Assembly (NCBI RefSeq): GCF_038443385.1
Contig: NZ_CP151726.1
Span: forward strand, 4,898,001 to 4,962,000
DNA: 64,000 nucleotides
Direction: 5' to 3'
Source of the DNA: Stieleria varia
Lineage (GTDB): Bacteria; Planctomycetota; Planctomycetia; Pirellulales; Pirellulaceae
The notes beneath the pieces are model-generated. The model saw only the letters and a program-made list of their open reading frames with translations, had not been told where the DNA came from and did not search any database. Made by a program: the position numbers and the translations under genes. Positions 9,481 to 18,804 of the stretch are shown piece by piece. Every line of letters starts with the position of its first letter. Positions within the stretch are counted from its first letter, which is position 1.

Positions 9481-9773
9481 TTGCATCCAATCCCAAACTG
9501 CTCAATCCCTAACAGCTCAACGTATCGAAGCGGATAACGCTACCAAACGCAGTGAGCCGTGACGCGTGAGCGGCCGGGTCTTGCACGCATCGAGCATCCA
9601 TTTCAGTGTTTCGACTAAATCAGCCGCCCGCTCAAGCTTCCTATTGGGGGCCCCTTTCCGAACGCCTGTCCGACGCAGAGAATACGCAGGCGATGCGGCG
9701 GTCCCCAGAGTGGTGGCCAGACAATATACTTGATCAGAAATCACAGAAAACGGCAAAGAAGCGGGAGCAAGGA

Positions 9774-10199
9774 ATGACGGTGTGCCGAGGCGTCCGTGGC
9801 GCGACAACGGTTGAAAACGACGATCGAGACGAGATATTGCTCGCAACGCGGCAATTGATCGGTTTGATGATCCGCCAAAACGGAATCGACTCGGCCGACT
9901 TGGCAAGTGCATTCTTTACGGTCACCAAAGACCTGACCGCTGAGTTTCCCGCGCTTGCGGCCAGACAGTTGGGATGGCTGGAGGTTCCGCTGCTGTGCGG
10001 CTACGAGATCACCGTGGAAGGCTCGTTGCCGCGATGCATCCGAGTCTTGCTGCACTGGAACACGACAAAAACGCAGTCGGAGATCCATCACATCTATCTC
10101 CACGAAGCGGTCAAACTTCGCCCCGATCTGTCCAAGTTGCCACCGGTCGACTTTGAAGAACTTGAGCAATGGATCCGCGGCCACCTGTGTGAGGACTGA
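9774..10199 (+). CDS. aroH: Chorismate mutase (AroH type)
   Basis: This enzyme converts chorismate to prephenate, the first step toward phenylalanine and tyrosine. The 141-residue protein is close to the monofunctional Bacillus AroH class rather than the AroQ class. Visible matches to that family are the N-terminal [10 protein letters not shown] (substrate-binding Arg), CGYEITV (catalytic-site Glu), RCIRVLLHW (key Arg) and [14 protein letters not shown] near the C-terminus. The ATG at 9774, preceded by GGGAG, starts exactly where the family starts; the longer in-frame extension is spurious. It lies six bases upstream of a gene of unknown function, so the two are probably cotranscribed. Confidence 0.92.
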   Translation: MTVCRGVRGATTVENDDRDEILLATRQLIGLMIRQNGIDSADLASAFFTVTKDLTAEFPALAARQLGWLEVPLLCGYEITVEGSLPRCIRVLLHWNTTKTQSEIHHIYLHEAVKLRPDLSKLPPVDFEELEQWIRGHLCED

Positions 10200-10205
10200 T
10201 CTCCC

Positions 10206-11156
10206 GTGGCAAAATTTTCCCAGGTCCAGTTCAAACCTTCGGTTGACCTGAGCGCCATTCATGCCGCTTACGTGGTCGCGACCGGTGCTGCCTGCACGGA
10301 TGAGCGTACTGAGAACCTGTTGGTCAAGCCGGCGGCGGAACTCAATACACGTCTGCTGTCATCATCCATCGACATCCCGATGTTCTGGCACAGCTTGTAC
10401 GCAGCCTACGCAGCCGGCGAATCCGAACAGACTGCTTGCGAGTCTGCCTTGTCCGCAGGTGGTTGCAGCGAGCTACAACTGGAACAGACCGGCAAGGCCG
10501 TTGCCCGACTGGTGGCCGAATGCACCGGCAAATTCAAGAAGCGGTTTCCAAAGCTCGAGGCCCAACTGGAGTTGCGAGCCAACCCGCTGAAAACCAAATG
10601 GGAGACTTGCGGCCCAGGACTGCTGATCCAAAGTGCCGCACTGATCTGGGATTCCACACCTCCGACCGGCTGGTGGCCCGCGAAAATCCACGGCTGGTTG
10701 GTTCAGCCGATCCGTGGCGGCGACGGACAGTTCGACGCCAAGACACAACGGTTTTGGATCGAAGCGATGTTGACCGATGGAGATCCTCGGATTCCCGAAG
10801 TGTTGCGAGTGGGGTGGCTCGTCACTCAACTTGCCATCGCCAGGAATTCCGGAACGAAGGTTGCCGACTCGAGCGGCCGGATGCCTTGGGGATTGGGAAC
10901 CATCCCGATTGTGTTGGCGGCAGGAGCGGAGTTGGATCTCGTTCATGGACCGCTGCCGATTGCGGATACGGTTCGATGGTGGCGGATGGGCGATGACGCC
11001 ATCGCAAAAATCTTGATCGATTGGTGGGGCCAATGGCGGCAGACAAAGACCTCGATGCCGGTCGCCCTCAAAGCCTTGGACAAGATGCTGCAATCCACCC
11101 GACAGCCGTTTTTGCAACGCAAGATCGACTTGAGCGACATCGAAGACGAATTGTGA
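10206..11156 (+). CDS. Protein of unknown function in the aroH operon
   Basis: This 316-residue cytoplasmic protein begins at a GTG six bases after aroH. I recognise no catalytic motif. It is mixed alpha-helical, with several Trp-rich stretches (PPTGWWPAKIHGWL, ADTVRWWRMG, WWGQWRQTK). It has no signal peptide or membrane helix. The tight spacing suggests translation coupled to chorismate mutase. A link to aromatic amino-acid metabolism would rest on position alone. Confidence 0.75.
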   Translation: MAKFSQVQFKPSVDLSAIHAAYVVATGAACTDERTENLLVKPAAELNTRLLSSSIDIPMFWHSLYAAYAAGESEQTACESALSAGGCSELQLEQTGKAVARLVAECTGKFKKRFPKLEAQLELRANPLKTKWETCGPGLLIQSAALIWDSTPPTGWWPAKIHGWLVQPIRGGDGQFDAKTQRFWIEAMLTDGDPRIPEVLRVGWLVTQLAIARNSGTKVADSSGRMPWGLGTIPIVLAAGAELDLVHGPLPIADTVRWWRMGDDAIAKILIDWWGQWRQTKTSMPVALKALDKMLQSTRQPFLQRKIDLSDIEDEL

Positions 11157-11333
11157 GCCAACACCGGTGTTGTCAACCTCCTCTTCATGCGAGTGATTCC
11201 TGCGTCTGCGGAGCAAAATCCAACGAATCTTGACTCCCCAAGAGACTGCATTGCACGGAAAAGGTAGAATAGGAGTTGCAGATGGTTCTCTGCTCCCTGT
11301 TCTCGTTCCTTTTCACTCTTTGTCGTTGGGTCC

Positions 11334-12188
11334 ATGCCGATTCAGATCAAATGTTCGTGCGGGAAATCGCTCGCTGTCCAAGATCAGTTTGCCGGTCGGA
11401 AGGTGAAATGTCCCGGTTGCGGCCAGCCCGTCCAGGTCCCCGGTTCGCCGCAGGCTGGCTCCCCTCAGACAAGCTCACAGCCGAACCCGAAACCGGCCCC
11501 TGGTTCTCAGCAACAAGCCTACGCGCAGGCTCCCCAAGCTCAGCCACTGCAAGCACAAGCTCCACAGCAAGCCCCCGCTTACGGCGGCTTGGACGACTTG
11601 TTCGACGAAGCAGGATTTCAGAGGAATGTCACGTCGGTTTGCCCAGCATGCAACGAACCGATGCCACCCGAAGCCGCGTTGTGCGTCAAATGCGGTTTCA
11701 ACAAGTTGACCGGTCAGACGGTTCAGCGTCACATGACCGTCGGCGTCGACATCGATCCCAGTGAAATGGTTCTGCGGAAAGCGGAACAGGACATGAAGGA
11801 TGCGGATCGGATGCAGCGGAACATGACGGAGAATGCAGGCATGCCTTGGTGGATGCTCGGCTTGATCCTCTTTGTTCTTGGATCAGCCACCACCGTTGCG
11901 GTCCTGGCGGTCAACGCCGCCAACCGTGTTGAGAATGTCGGTTTCGATCCAATGTCGATGTTTCTGCAACTTGCCGGTGCGGCCTGTTCGTTGGTCGCCA
12001 TCGGTGCCACGATCAAACTGATCTTTGACGGTTTTCAGGAAAGCCCCAAGACAGGCCTGTTGTGCTTGACCATCGTCTACCTGTTCGTATTCACCTTCCA
12101 AAAACCGAAAGGCCGAATCGGGGCGTTGATCGTCGCGGTTGTCATGGGCGGCATCGCAGGCGGATTGTTCGCCGCATCCAACCGCTGA
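11334..12188 (+). CDS. Zinc-ribbon membrane protein of unknown function
   Basis: This 284-residue protein has an N-terminal zinc ribbon (KCSCGKSLAVQ...KCPGCGQPV) that resembles the short MJ0042/planctomycete zinc-finger type. A Gln/Pro/Ala-rich linker spans about residues 38-85. A second cysteine pair region follows (CPACNEPMPPEAALCVKCGF). At least three hydrophobic helices fill the C-terminal half (WWMLGLILFVLGSATTVAVLAV, FLQLAGAACSLVAIGATIKLIF, ALIVAVVMGGIAGGLF). Such proteins are frequent in planctomycetes and their role is not established. It ends four bases before the convergent RraB-type gene. Confidence 0.8.
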   Translation: MPIQIKCSCGKSLAVQDQFAGRKVKCPGCGQPVQVPGSPQAGSPQTSSQPNPKPAPGSQQQAYAQAPQAQPLQAQAPQQAPAYGGLDDLFDEAGFQRNVTSVCPACNEPMPPEAALCVKCGFNKLTGQTVQRHMTVGVDIDPSEMVLRKAEQDMKDADRMQRNMTENAGMPWWMLGLILFVLGSATTVAVLAVNAANRVENVGFDPMSMFLQLAGAACSLVAIGATIKLIFDGFQESPKTGLLCLTIVYLFVFTFQKPKGRIGALIVAVVMGGIAGGLFAASNR

Positions 12189-12192
12189 CTCC

Positions 12193-12579
12193 TTACTCGT
12201 CGTCGTAATCGTCTTCGAGCATCACACCCCAACCATCGGAAAGGCCACCAAAGGGGCTCGCGATGCGCGTCAGGTCGTCTTGAATGCGTACGATCTCATC
12301 GTAGGTCGGAACCATCTTGACCGTCACATAGATGTCCCAAGCCGGGCCGAATTCTTCATCATCCGGATCGATGATGCCATCCTCGTCCGGTTCACCTTCA
12401 TCGAACTCGATGAAGGCTTCGTAGCCGGCTTCGACCAATGCTTTGGCGATCGCGTTAGCCGATGCTTCATCAACGGTCAGAACCGGAAACTCAATTTCCA
12501 TCGGCTGCGTCATGTCGACGCCTTGCGATGCGAGATCCGCCAACACCATCCCGTCTTCGTCGTTTGGATAGTCCGTCAT
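12193..12579 (-). CDS. rraB: RraB-family protein (ribonuclease E inhibitor type)
   Basis: This acidic 128-residue protein looks like RraB, which in Escherichia coli binds RNase E and changes its cleavage choice. The visible family pattern is NDEDGMVLADLASQGVDM at the N-terminus. Then comes an ACT-like beta-alpha-beta fold (IEFPVLTVDEASANAIAKAL) and WDIYVTVKMVPTYDEI. The protein ends with the characteristic GGLSDGWGVMLE. The C-terminus is very acidic. It is monocistronic and convergent with the zinc-ribbon gene. Whether the partner here is RNase E is not shown by the window. Confidence 0.8.
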   Translation of the reverse strand: MTDYPNDEDGMVLADLASQGVDMTQPMEIEFPVLTVDEASANAIAKALVEAGYEAFIEFDEGEPDEDGIIDPDDEEFGPAWDIYVTVKMVPTYDEIVRIQDDLTRIASPFGGLSDGWGVMLEDDYDDE

Positions 12580-12848
12580 ATCATACTCATAGGGTTAGGA
12601 AGGCGAATGGTCGTCCATCTGCCGATTCGGGCTTGTACCGACCACAAAAAACAGTGGCTCACCGGCATTCGATCGCAGATTGGAACAACAATGCCACGTT
12701 TTGGCAACGAGTACCACTCATTCGCCTCATGCCGACGCGTCCCAGGTAGAATGGTCACTCCGATGGTAGCAACCACTGTGCCCTCGGTGGCCCGCCGTCT
12801 CCCGCCTTCACATACTCGCTTCCCTCATCAATCCCGACGGATGACCGG

Positions 12849-15800
12849 ATGACTTTCTCCAGCCGCTGTCTGATTCTGCTCTGCTGTTTCGGCGTCCAAC
12901 CACTCGCCTCCGCCGAAACGCTTCGTCATCCGGCAAGCCTGCAAGACCAACTGCTAGCGACTGACCCAGAATTCTTGGCACTCGAAGCCGATTTGCGGGG
13001 TGATGCTCGACGTGGTGCGATCGTGTTTTTTAAATCCGCAGCCGCTTGCGTGAGATGTCACAGCACCAGCGACACGCGATCGCCGCTCGGACCAAACTTG
13101 AGCCAGTTCGATGAACCGGTCAGTCACCGTTACTTGATCGACGCGATCCTCAGACCGTCGGCAAGCATTCGCAAAGGTTACGAGACGGTCGCCGTTCTGA
13201 AGACCGATGGGCAGGTCGTTCAAGGCCTGCAGGTCAAGGAAGACGACGAAGAGATCGAACTACGCGACGCGACCGATCTGCAACGCTCGGTGGTGATCCG
13301 CAAAGTAGACGTGGAGGCGATTCGTCGCTCGAACAAGTCCATGATGCCCGAAGGCTTGGCCGGTACACTACGAGATCAACGCGAGTTCTATGACTTGGCC
13401 AAATACCTTTTCGAAATCAGCCGAGGTGGCGAGCAACGAGCGGACGAACTGAAACCGACTGATGAACAGCTCGCGGTCGTCGACGATTCCCAAAATCTGG
13501 ACCACGCAGGCATCATCAAACGGCTGAAACAAAGGGACTTTGATACCGGATCGGCAATCTTTCACGGATACTGCGTGAATTGCCACGGTCCGGACGGCAA
13601 CCGGCCTTCGCTCGCGACGGCCCGCGCGTTCGGAACTCAACCGCTCAAGTTTGGCTCGGATCCCTACCGGATGTTCATGACCCTGACACGCGGCGGAGGA
13701 CTGATGGCGCCGATGAGTCAATTGACGCCGATGGAACGCTACCAAGTCGTGCACTACATCCGCGAAGCGTTCATGAAAGATCGCAATCCGGACTACGTCA
13801 AAATCGACTCGCGGTACCTGGATTCACTGCCCAAGGGAACGGAAAAGGGCGACCGAATCCCAGAGGTCCAGCGGGACTTTGGACCAGCCCTGGCGTCACA
13901 ATTGGAACGTCGGTTCCCCAGCGTGCTGTCCATCCCGATGGGCAATGTGACCCTCTCGTACGACCTGCACACGATGGATCAAGCCGGTTTGTGGTCGGGT
14001 GGTTTTTTGGATCTCAGCGAGACGCAACACATGCGCCCACGCGGCGAAGGAACCGCAAACCCACGCGGCCAATTTATCGATGGCTTGCAGGGATGGCGAT
14101 GGGCGCACGAAGGACGGTTCGACTATCCAACCGAAGACGTTTTGCCCCGCGGTCCGCTGCCGATCAAGTGGATGGACTATCACGGGCATTACTTGCACGA
14201 CAACGATGTCGTCCTCAGCTATTCAATCGACGGTCGAGAAATCAAGGAATGGCCATCTGTCATTCCCCAAGACGACGACAACCTTGCCGTGCGTCACGTG
14301 ATGGAGATTGATCCCGGTCCACCACTGACACTATCGGTCGCTCAATCCGTCGCCAGTGAAAATAACCGAGGTGGCGTTTGCACCGAAACTCCATCGGTGA
14401 ACGACCCAATGACGGGCGATGCAAACTCGTCCGTCGCCTATTGCGAAAACAACGTCGGCGGCAAATCGGGCGGCGTTTCATTCGCCCAGGTTCGCGGCGA
14501 CACAAACGGATTGACTTGGCAGATCGATGACGAGTCCCGGATCGTGCTCGTGATCCCTCAGAGCAATGAAAAACGTCTCATCGAAATAAGACGCCAGGTT
14601 GCAACATCAGCGTCTGCGTTTGGCAGTCTTGTGGGCCAATGGCTGAATGAGCCCGCTGCTGAAATCACAGCCGAGACCACAGCTGAGATCGCATCCATCC
14701 AATCCATGACCAGCGGCGGTGAGCTGCGGTGGCCAAAAGTGATCTCAACGATCGGCTACCCTGGTTTGGAAAATGGAGCCTACGCGCTGGATACGATCAC
14801 GATCCCGGACGAGTCTCCCTCGAACACTTGGTTTCGCACATCGGCGTTGGACTTTTTACCCGACGGACGGATGGTCGTTGCGATGTACGGTGGCGACGTT
14901 TGGATCGTATCGGGAATCGATGATCAGCTCACCGGTCTGCAGTGGAAACGTTTCGCGGCCGGACTTTACGAACCATTCGGACTGCGGGTCGTCGATGGCC
15001 AGGTTTACTTGACGTGTAAAGATCGGTTGGTGCGACTGCATGATTTTAACGGGGACGACGAAGCCGACTTTTATGAAAGTTTCAGTGCGGAAACGGACGT
15101 GTCCGTGAATTTCCATGCCTTCAATTTCGACCTGCAAGTCGATTCGAAAGGCAATTTCTACTACGCCAAAAGCGGCCACGGCGCCGATTACTCTTTGCCC
15201 GGAGCGGTCATCAAAGTCTCACCCGATGGAAGCCAACGCAGCGTCCTGAGCACAGGATTTCGTACCCCCAACGGAATCGGAATGCTGCCCGACGACCGCG
15301 TGGTCGCGAGTGATAACCAAGGACAATGGACGCCCGCATCCAAGATCAGCGTGCTCCGACAAGGCGGATTCTATGGCTGGGTCCCGACCTACAACATCGC
15401 GGGCAAGTGGTCGCCCGATGGCGGGAAGATCGATATCAAGTCCATTGTGCCGCCCACCACGTTTGATCGACCGATGATCTGGATGCCGCAAGAATTCGAC
15501 AACTCATGCGGCGGACAACTCTGGGTCGATGATCCGCGTTGGGGACCACTGTCGGGTCGCCTGCTGCACACAAGCTTCGGCAAAGGATGGATGTCGTACA
15601 CAATGATGCAGCGTGTGGACGAAGTCGATCAGGCCGCGATTGTGAAGTTGCCATTCGATTTTCGAACCGGCATCATGCGCGCGAGGGTCAATCCGGCGGA
15701 TGGCCAAGTCTACGCGTGTGGGCTGCAAGGCTGGAACGGTGGCGGTCGCGTCGGCTTACTCGAAAACGGAGTTCAACGGCTACGATACACGGGCAAACCG

Positions 15801-16154
15801 TTTCAGATGGTCAGCGATTGCCAAGTGGAATCGGACGGACTGTTGATTAGGTTCAATTTTCCGCTGGATCCGGTGTCTGCGACCGATCTGCAAAACCACT
15901 TGGCCGAATACTGGAACTACCACTGGCGGAGCGACTACGGCAGCGACATGTACTCCCCAACGACCGACAAACCCGGCAAGGAAGCGATCCCTGTATCAAC
16001 GATCTCACTCACCCCAGACCGCATGGCCATGAAGCTACACGTGACAGATCTGAAACCTGTCGATCAAGTCCACTTGATTTTGAAGGTCAAAGACGAGAGC
16101 GGACAACCGTTCGAAGAAGAAATCTATTGGACCATCAACCGCGTACCAAGGTGA
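12849..16154 (+). CDS. Secreted c-type cytochrome / DUF6797 / beta-propeller fusion protein
   Basis: This 1101-residue exported protein has a modular build typical of planctomycetes. A signal peptide covers about residues 1-24. A first haem-binding domain has CVRCHS near residue 66 and a second cytochrome c domain has CVNCHG near residue 241. A DUF6797-like segment (about 340-460) carries WRWAHEGRFDYPTED. A C-terminal propeller (about 640-1000), resembling sorbosone/glucose dehydrogenases, includes FRTPNGIGMLPDDRVVASDN. It probably oxidises a sugar or polyol in the periplasm and passes electrons to its own haems; the substrate is unknown. Its 3' end overlaps the convergent hydrolase gene by 31 bases. 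Confidence 0.88.
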   Translation: MTFSSRCLILLCCFGVQPLASAETLRHPASLQDQLLATDPEFLALEADLRGDARRGAIVFFKSAAACVRCHSTSDTRSPLGPNLSQFDEPVSHRYLIDAILRPSASIRKGYETVAVLKTDGQVVQGLQVKEDDEEIELRDATDLQRSVVIRKVDVEAIRRSNKSMMPEGLAGTLRDQREFYDLAKYLFEISRGGEQRADELKPTDEQLAVVDDSQNLDHAGIIKRLKQRDFDTGSAIFHGYCVNCHGPDGNRPSLATARAFGTQPLKFGSDPYRMFMTLTRGGGLMAPMSQLTPMERYQVVHYIREAFMKDRNPDYVKIDSRYLDSLPKGTEKGDRIPEVQRDFGPALASQLERRFPSVLSIPMGNVTLSYDLHTMDQAGLWSGGFLDLSETQHMRPRGEGTANPRGQFIDGLQGWRWAHEGRFDYPTEDVLPRGPLPIKWMDYHGHYLHDNDVVLSYSIDGREIKEWPSVIPQDDDNLAVRHVMEIDPGPPLTLSVAQSVASENNRGGVCTETPSVNDPMTGDANSSVAYCENNVGGKSGGVSFAQVRGDTNGLTWQIDDESRIVLVIPQSNEKRLIEIRRQVATSASAFGSLVGQWLNEPAAEITAETTAEIASIQSMTSGGELRWPKVISTIGYPGLENGAYALDTITIPDESPSNTWFRTSALDFLPDGRMVVAMYGGDVWIVSGIDDQLTGLQWKRFAAGLYEPFGLRVVDGQVYLTCKDRLVRLHDFNGDDEADFYESFSAETDVSVNFHAFNFDLQVDSKGNFYYAKSGHGADYSLPGAVIKVSPDGSQRSVLSTGFRTPNGIGMLPDDRVVASDNQGQWTPASKISVLRQGGFYGWVPTYNIAGKWSPDGGKIDIKSIVPPTTFDRPMIWMPQEFDNSCGGQLWVDDPRWGPLSGRLLHTSFGKGWMSYTMMQRVDEVDQAAIVKLPFDFRTGIMRARVNPADGQVYACGLQGWNGGGRVGLLENGVQRLRYTGKPFQMVSDCQVESDGLLIRFNFPLDPVSATDLQNHLAEYWNYHWRSDYGSDMYSPTTDKPGKEAIPVSTISLTPDRMAMKLHVTDLKPVDQVHLILKVKDESGQPFEEEIYWTINRVPR

Positions 16155-17017
16155 TCCGCAATGGCCCGCATGGTTTCATCGGGCATCGGGTCATTGTGCC
16201 CCAAACCAGGAACGGTGATGAACTCTTTGTCTTGAGTTCCCAGTTCCGCAAACAAGTGTTCCGCATGCTCGATGGGTATCAGGCGATCTGTCGTGCCGTG
16301 AATCTGTAGCACAGCACCGTCGTAGTCTTTCAGCCGCGCGATGCAGTCGTAACGATTTCGCATCAACAACCGAATCGGAAAGATCGGATACTTGCCAGCC
16401 GCCACATCAACAAGTCGTTCAAACGAGCGTTCCAGAACCAACATCTGAGCGCCGCGCTGATCAGCGACCGCAGCGGCACATCCACCGCCGAGCGATCGTC
16501 CGTACAAAATGATTTCTGAATCGGTGACACCAAAGTATTCTTTGACGGCATCATGTGCCGCCAAGCAGTCGGCGATCACGGATGCTTCACTGGGCGTGCC
16601 CTCATCATTTCCGAATCCGCGATACTCCGCCAGAACCACCTTGGCATTCAATGCACGCGAGAGCTGCCTCGTCCAAGGCTCCAACCAAGCTGCTTGAGAG
16701 CCGTTTCCGTGGAAAAACAACACAATGTTCGGTGCGTCGGCGGGGCAATACATTTGGCCGGTCAGCATGACGCCGTTTTCCGTAGGGTACTCAAACGGCA
16801 AGAACGCCGGCTCGCTGCTTGATGTGCTGTTTGCTGGGGAAGCAAATCTCGCAGTTGCGTCCATGTACGCACCCGGATAAACCAAACGAGTCTCCATCGC
16901 GACCAGGGCGATCAAGCAACCCACGTAACACAGAGCCGACACCCTAAGAAACTTAACGAGCCCGCGCCGCCAAAGAGGTTTCCGTTTGGCGGGCTCTGGT
17001 AATGATTCGTCCGACAT
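16124..17017 (-). CDS. Membrane-anchored alpha/beta hydrolase
   Basis: This 297-residue serine hydrolase is probably anchored by an N-terminal helix (FLRVSALCYVGCLIALVAME). The oxyanion strand is NIVLFFHGNGSQ. The nucleophile elbow is GRSLGGG, with Ser as nucleophile. An acid is likely in IHGTTDRLIPIEHAE and the base in PGLGHNDPM. This arrangement is that of the BEM46/YqkD-like family (Hydrolase_4/Abhydrolase). Substrate unknown. The ATG at 17017 is preferred to an upstream TTG. The gene ends inside the coding end of the cytochrome fusion gene. Confidence 0.85.
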   Translation of the reverse strand: MSDESLPEPAKRKPLWRRGLVKFLRVSALCYVGCLIALVAMETRLVYPGAYMDATARFASPANSTSSSEPAFLPFEYPTENGVMLTGQMYCPADAPNIVLFFHGNGSQAAWLEPWTRQLSRALNAKVVLAEYRGFGNDEGTPSEASVIADCLAAHDAVKEYFGVTDSEIILYGRSLGGGCAAAVADQRGAQMLVLERSFERLVDVAAGKYPIFPIRLLMRNRYDCIARLKDYDGAVLQIHGTTDRLIPIEHAEHLFAELGTQDKEFITVPGLGHNDPMPDETMRAIADHLGTRLMVQ

Positions 17018-17057
17018 GGCAATGAGGCTCGCCCTTTTCAAGGTAACGAATGACTAG

Positions 17058-17170
17058 TGGTCTGGGATAACTTATTTTTAGGGTAGTGGATCTTGTTAAA
17101 GATCCTGTAGCGGTGGGATCTTTGGCAAGAAACACTACGTTAAACCCTAACTTTTAGCTGCCACAGACCA
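17058..17170. mobile_element. CTAG-flanked miniature inverted-repeat element, family 1
   Basis: This 113-bp sequence lies between CTAG at 17054-17057 and CTAG at 17171-17174. Counting the flanks, the ends form a perfect 12-base inverted repeat (ACTAGTGGTCTG and CAGACCACTAGT). The interior includes GTAGTGGATCTTGTTAAAGA and a near-inverse. A second copy with the left end missing lies at 41797-41883. It has no open reading frame of note. It lies in the gap upstream of the hydrolase gene. Confidence 0.8.
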
Positions 17171-17174
17171 CTAG

Positions 17175-17343
17175 TGCATCGTCCGGTCTTGATTTTGGGG
17201 TTAGCCGTTTTGGCGTTAGCCACGGTTGTGTCTTGATTTTGGGGTTAGCCGTTTTGGCGTTAGCCACGGTTGTGTCACGAAAACCGTGGCTATCGCCAAA
17301 ACGGCTCATCTACCGAACCCACGTTCTAAGACTGGACGATGCA
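17175..17343. mobile_element. CTAG-flanked miniature inverted-repeat element, family 2
   Basis: This 169-bp element abuts family 1 and shares its CTAG (17171-17174). The other CTAG is at 17344-17347. The terminal inverted repeats are TGCATCGTCCGGTCTT and AAGACTGGACGATGCA, with one mismatch. The interior has a directly repeated block of about 45 bp containing GGGGTTAGCCGTTTTGGCG, followed by its inverse, so the centre can form a strong hairpin. The right end of the composite element at 50967-52056 has the same terminus. Confidence 0.8.
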
Positions 17344-17394
17344 CTAGTACGTTTGCGGCTGTTGATTCTGAGCCGGAACGCGTAGTGGACGACG

Positions 17395-17547
17395 TCACGA
17401 GTCCCGACGCATCAGCCGGAACGCGATAGCGTTCGGTTCCCGAGTATAGGCGGGAGAACCGGACGCTATCGCGTGGCGGCTGATTTGCGCGGACTGTTTC
17501 CGCACCAATCCGTGTAAATCGTATGGTAAAAACGTGTTACGAAAACT
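17395..17547. mobile_element. Truncated copy of the family-3 CTAG element
   Basis: This copy contains the family-3 core: ACGCGATAGCG, then the inverse CGCTATCGCGT, then GCGCGGACTGTTTCCGCACC. It lacks the CCGGATTATT terminus found in the full copies at 41888, 46288 and 62402. It ends at CTAG 17548-17551. Together with families 1 and 2 it fills the whole gap between the hydrolase and the TIGR03032 gene. Confidence 0.7.
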
Positions 17548-17748
17548 CTAGTGAGTCGTGTGAATCATCCGAACCAGCCCATCTCTCGCAGCTCCAAAGA
17601 CACCAATTCCCCGCGATTTGAGTCTGGCAACCAAACCGCTTATGCTGTCGGCTCAATCAGCTATCTCTATTTGAGCGGGAATCAAGCATCTGTGACAAGT
17701 GACGACGAGGGCAATGCGGCTCAAGCAGGCAAAAAGGATGCTTTGCCA

Positions 17749-18804
17749 ATGCGCGAGATCAACTATCGCCACAGCTCGCAGTTTGTTCCCATCCTGGATC
17801 ACTTGGGCGTTTCCCTGCTAATTTCAACCTACGCGGCTGGCAAAGTCGTCTCGGTGGGCTTGAGCAAGAGCGAATTGACACTGGGGTTCTCCAATTTCCA
17901 GCAGGCGATGGGGATCGCGGTTGGCAAAGATCGGCTTGCGATCGGCGGTCCCAATCTGATCTGGAAACTACGAAACGCACAAGAATTGGCGTCCAAGATT
18001 GAGCCGGCGGGCACATACGATCGTGGCTACTTGGCCCGCGAGTCATTCGTGACGGGCAACATCCATGTACACGAGATGGGATGGGGCCGCGATGGCGAAC
18101 TTTGGATCGTCAACACACTTTTCTCGTGCCTTTGTAATCTGCACGACGCCTACAATTTCGTCCCCCGCTGGCAACCGTCGTTCATCTCCGAGTTGGCACC
18201 TCAGGATCGCTGCCACCTCAACGGAATGTGCATGATTGATGGCAAGCCGCGATACGTGACGGCCCTTGGGACAAGCGATTCGCCACGTGGATGGCGTGAC
18301 AATAAGTCCGACGGCGGCGTCGTGATCGATGTTCGCAGCAACCAAGTCGTCGCCAGCGGTTTCTGCATGCCTCACTCACCACGATGGTACCAGGGCAAGC
18401 TGTACCTGTTGGACAGCGGTCGAGGCCGGCTGGTAGTGGTCGATCCCGAGTCAGGAAACTTTGAGACCATCGTGGACTTCCCAGGCTACGGCCGCGGACT
18501 GGCGTTTGCCGGTCAATTCGCGCTGATTGGAATGAGTAAAGCAAGGGAGACCTCCGTGTTTGGTGGCGTCCCCATTTGCAACGACCGTGCGTCGATGCGA
18601 TGTGGAATCGTCGTCGTTGACATGATCTCCGCAAAAAGTGTCGCCTACCTGGAGTTCGAATCAGGCGTCGAAGAACTCTTTGATGTCCAAGTCATTTCAG
18701 ATTCCAAGCGAACCGTTATCTGCGGCCCGTTTCCCAACGAAGACGGTCAAACTCCAGTCTGGGTTGTCCCCAACTCGCAACAAATCGATCGGATGCCTCT
18801 ATGA
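17749..18804 (+). CDS. TIGR03032/DUF4915-family protein
   Basis: This 351-residue protein of unknown biochemical function resembles the TIGR03032 family. Recognisable features are FVPILDHLGVSLLISTYAAGKV near the start, HVHEMGWGRDGELWIVNTLFSCLC in the middle and CMPHSPRWYQGKLYLLDSGRG later. The pattern suggests a beta-propeller-like fold. The ATG at 17749 is chosen because it gives the usual family length. The frame is open back to a GTG at 17551, but that codon sits on a CTAG insertion junction and the extra 66 residues are polar and low-complexity. The stop overlaps the next start by four bases (ATGA), indicating translational coupling. Confidence 0.78.
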   Translation: MREINYRHSSQFVPILDHLGVSLLISTYAAGKVVSVGLSKSELTLGFSNFQQAMGIAVGKDRLAIGGPNLIWKLRNAQELASKIEPAGTYDRGYLARESFVTGNIHVHEMGWGRDGELWIVNTLFSCLCNLHDAYNFVPRWQPSFISELAPQDRCHLNGMCMIDGKPRYVTALGTSDSPRGWRDNKSDGGVVIDVRSNQVVASGFCMPHSPRWYQGKLYLLDSGRGRLVVVDPESGNFETIVDFPGYGRGLAFAGQFALIGMSKARETSVFGGVPICNDRASMRCGIVVVDMISAKSVAYLEFESGVEELFDVQVISDSKRTVICGPFPNEDGQTPVWVVPNSQQIDRMPL

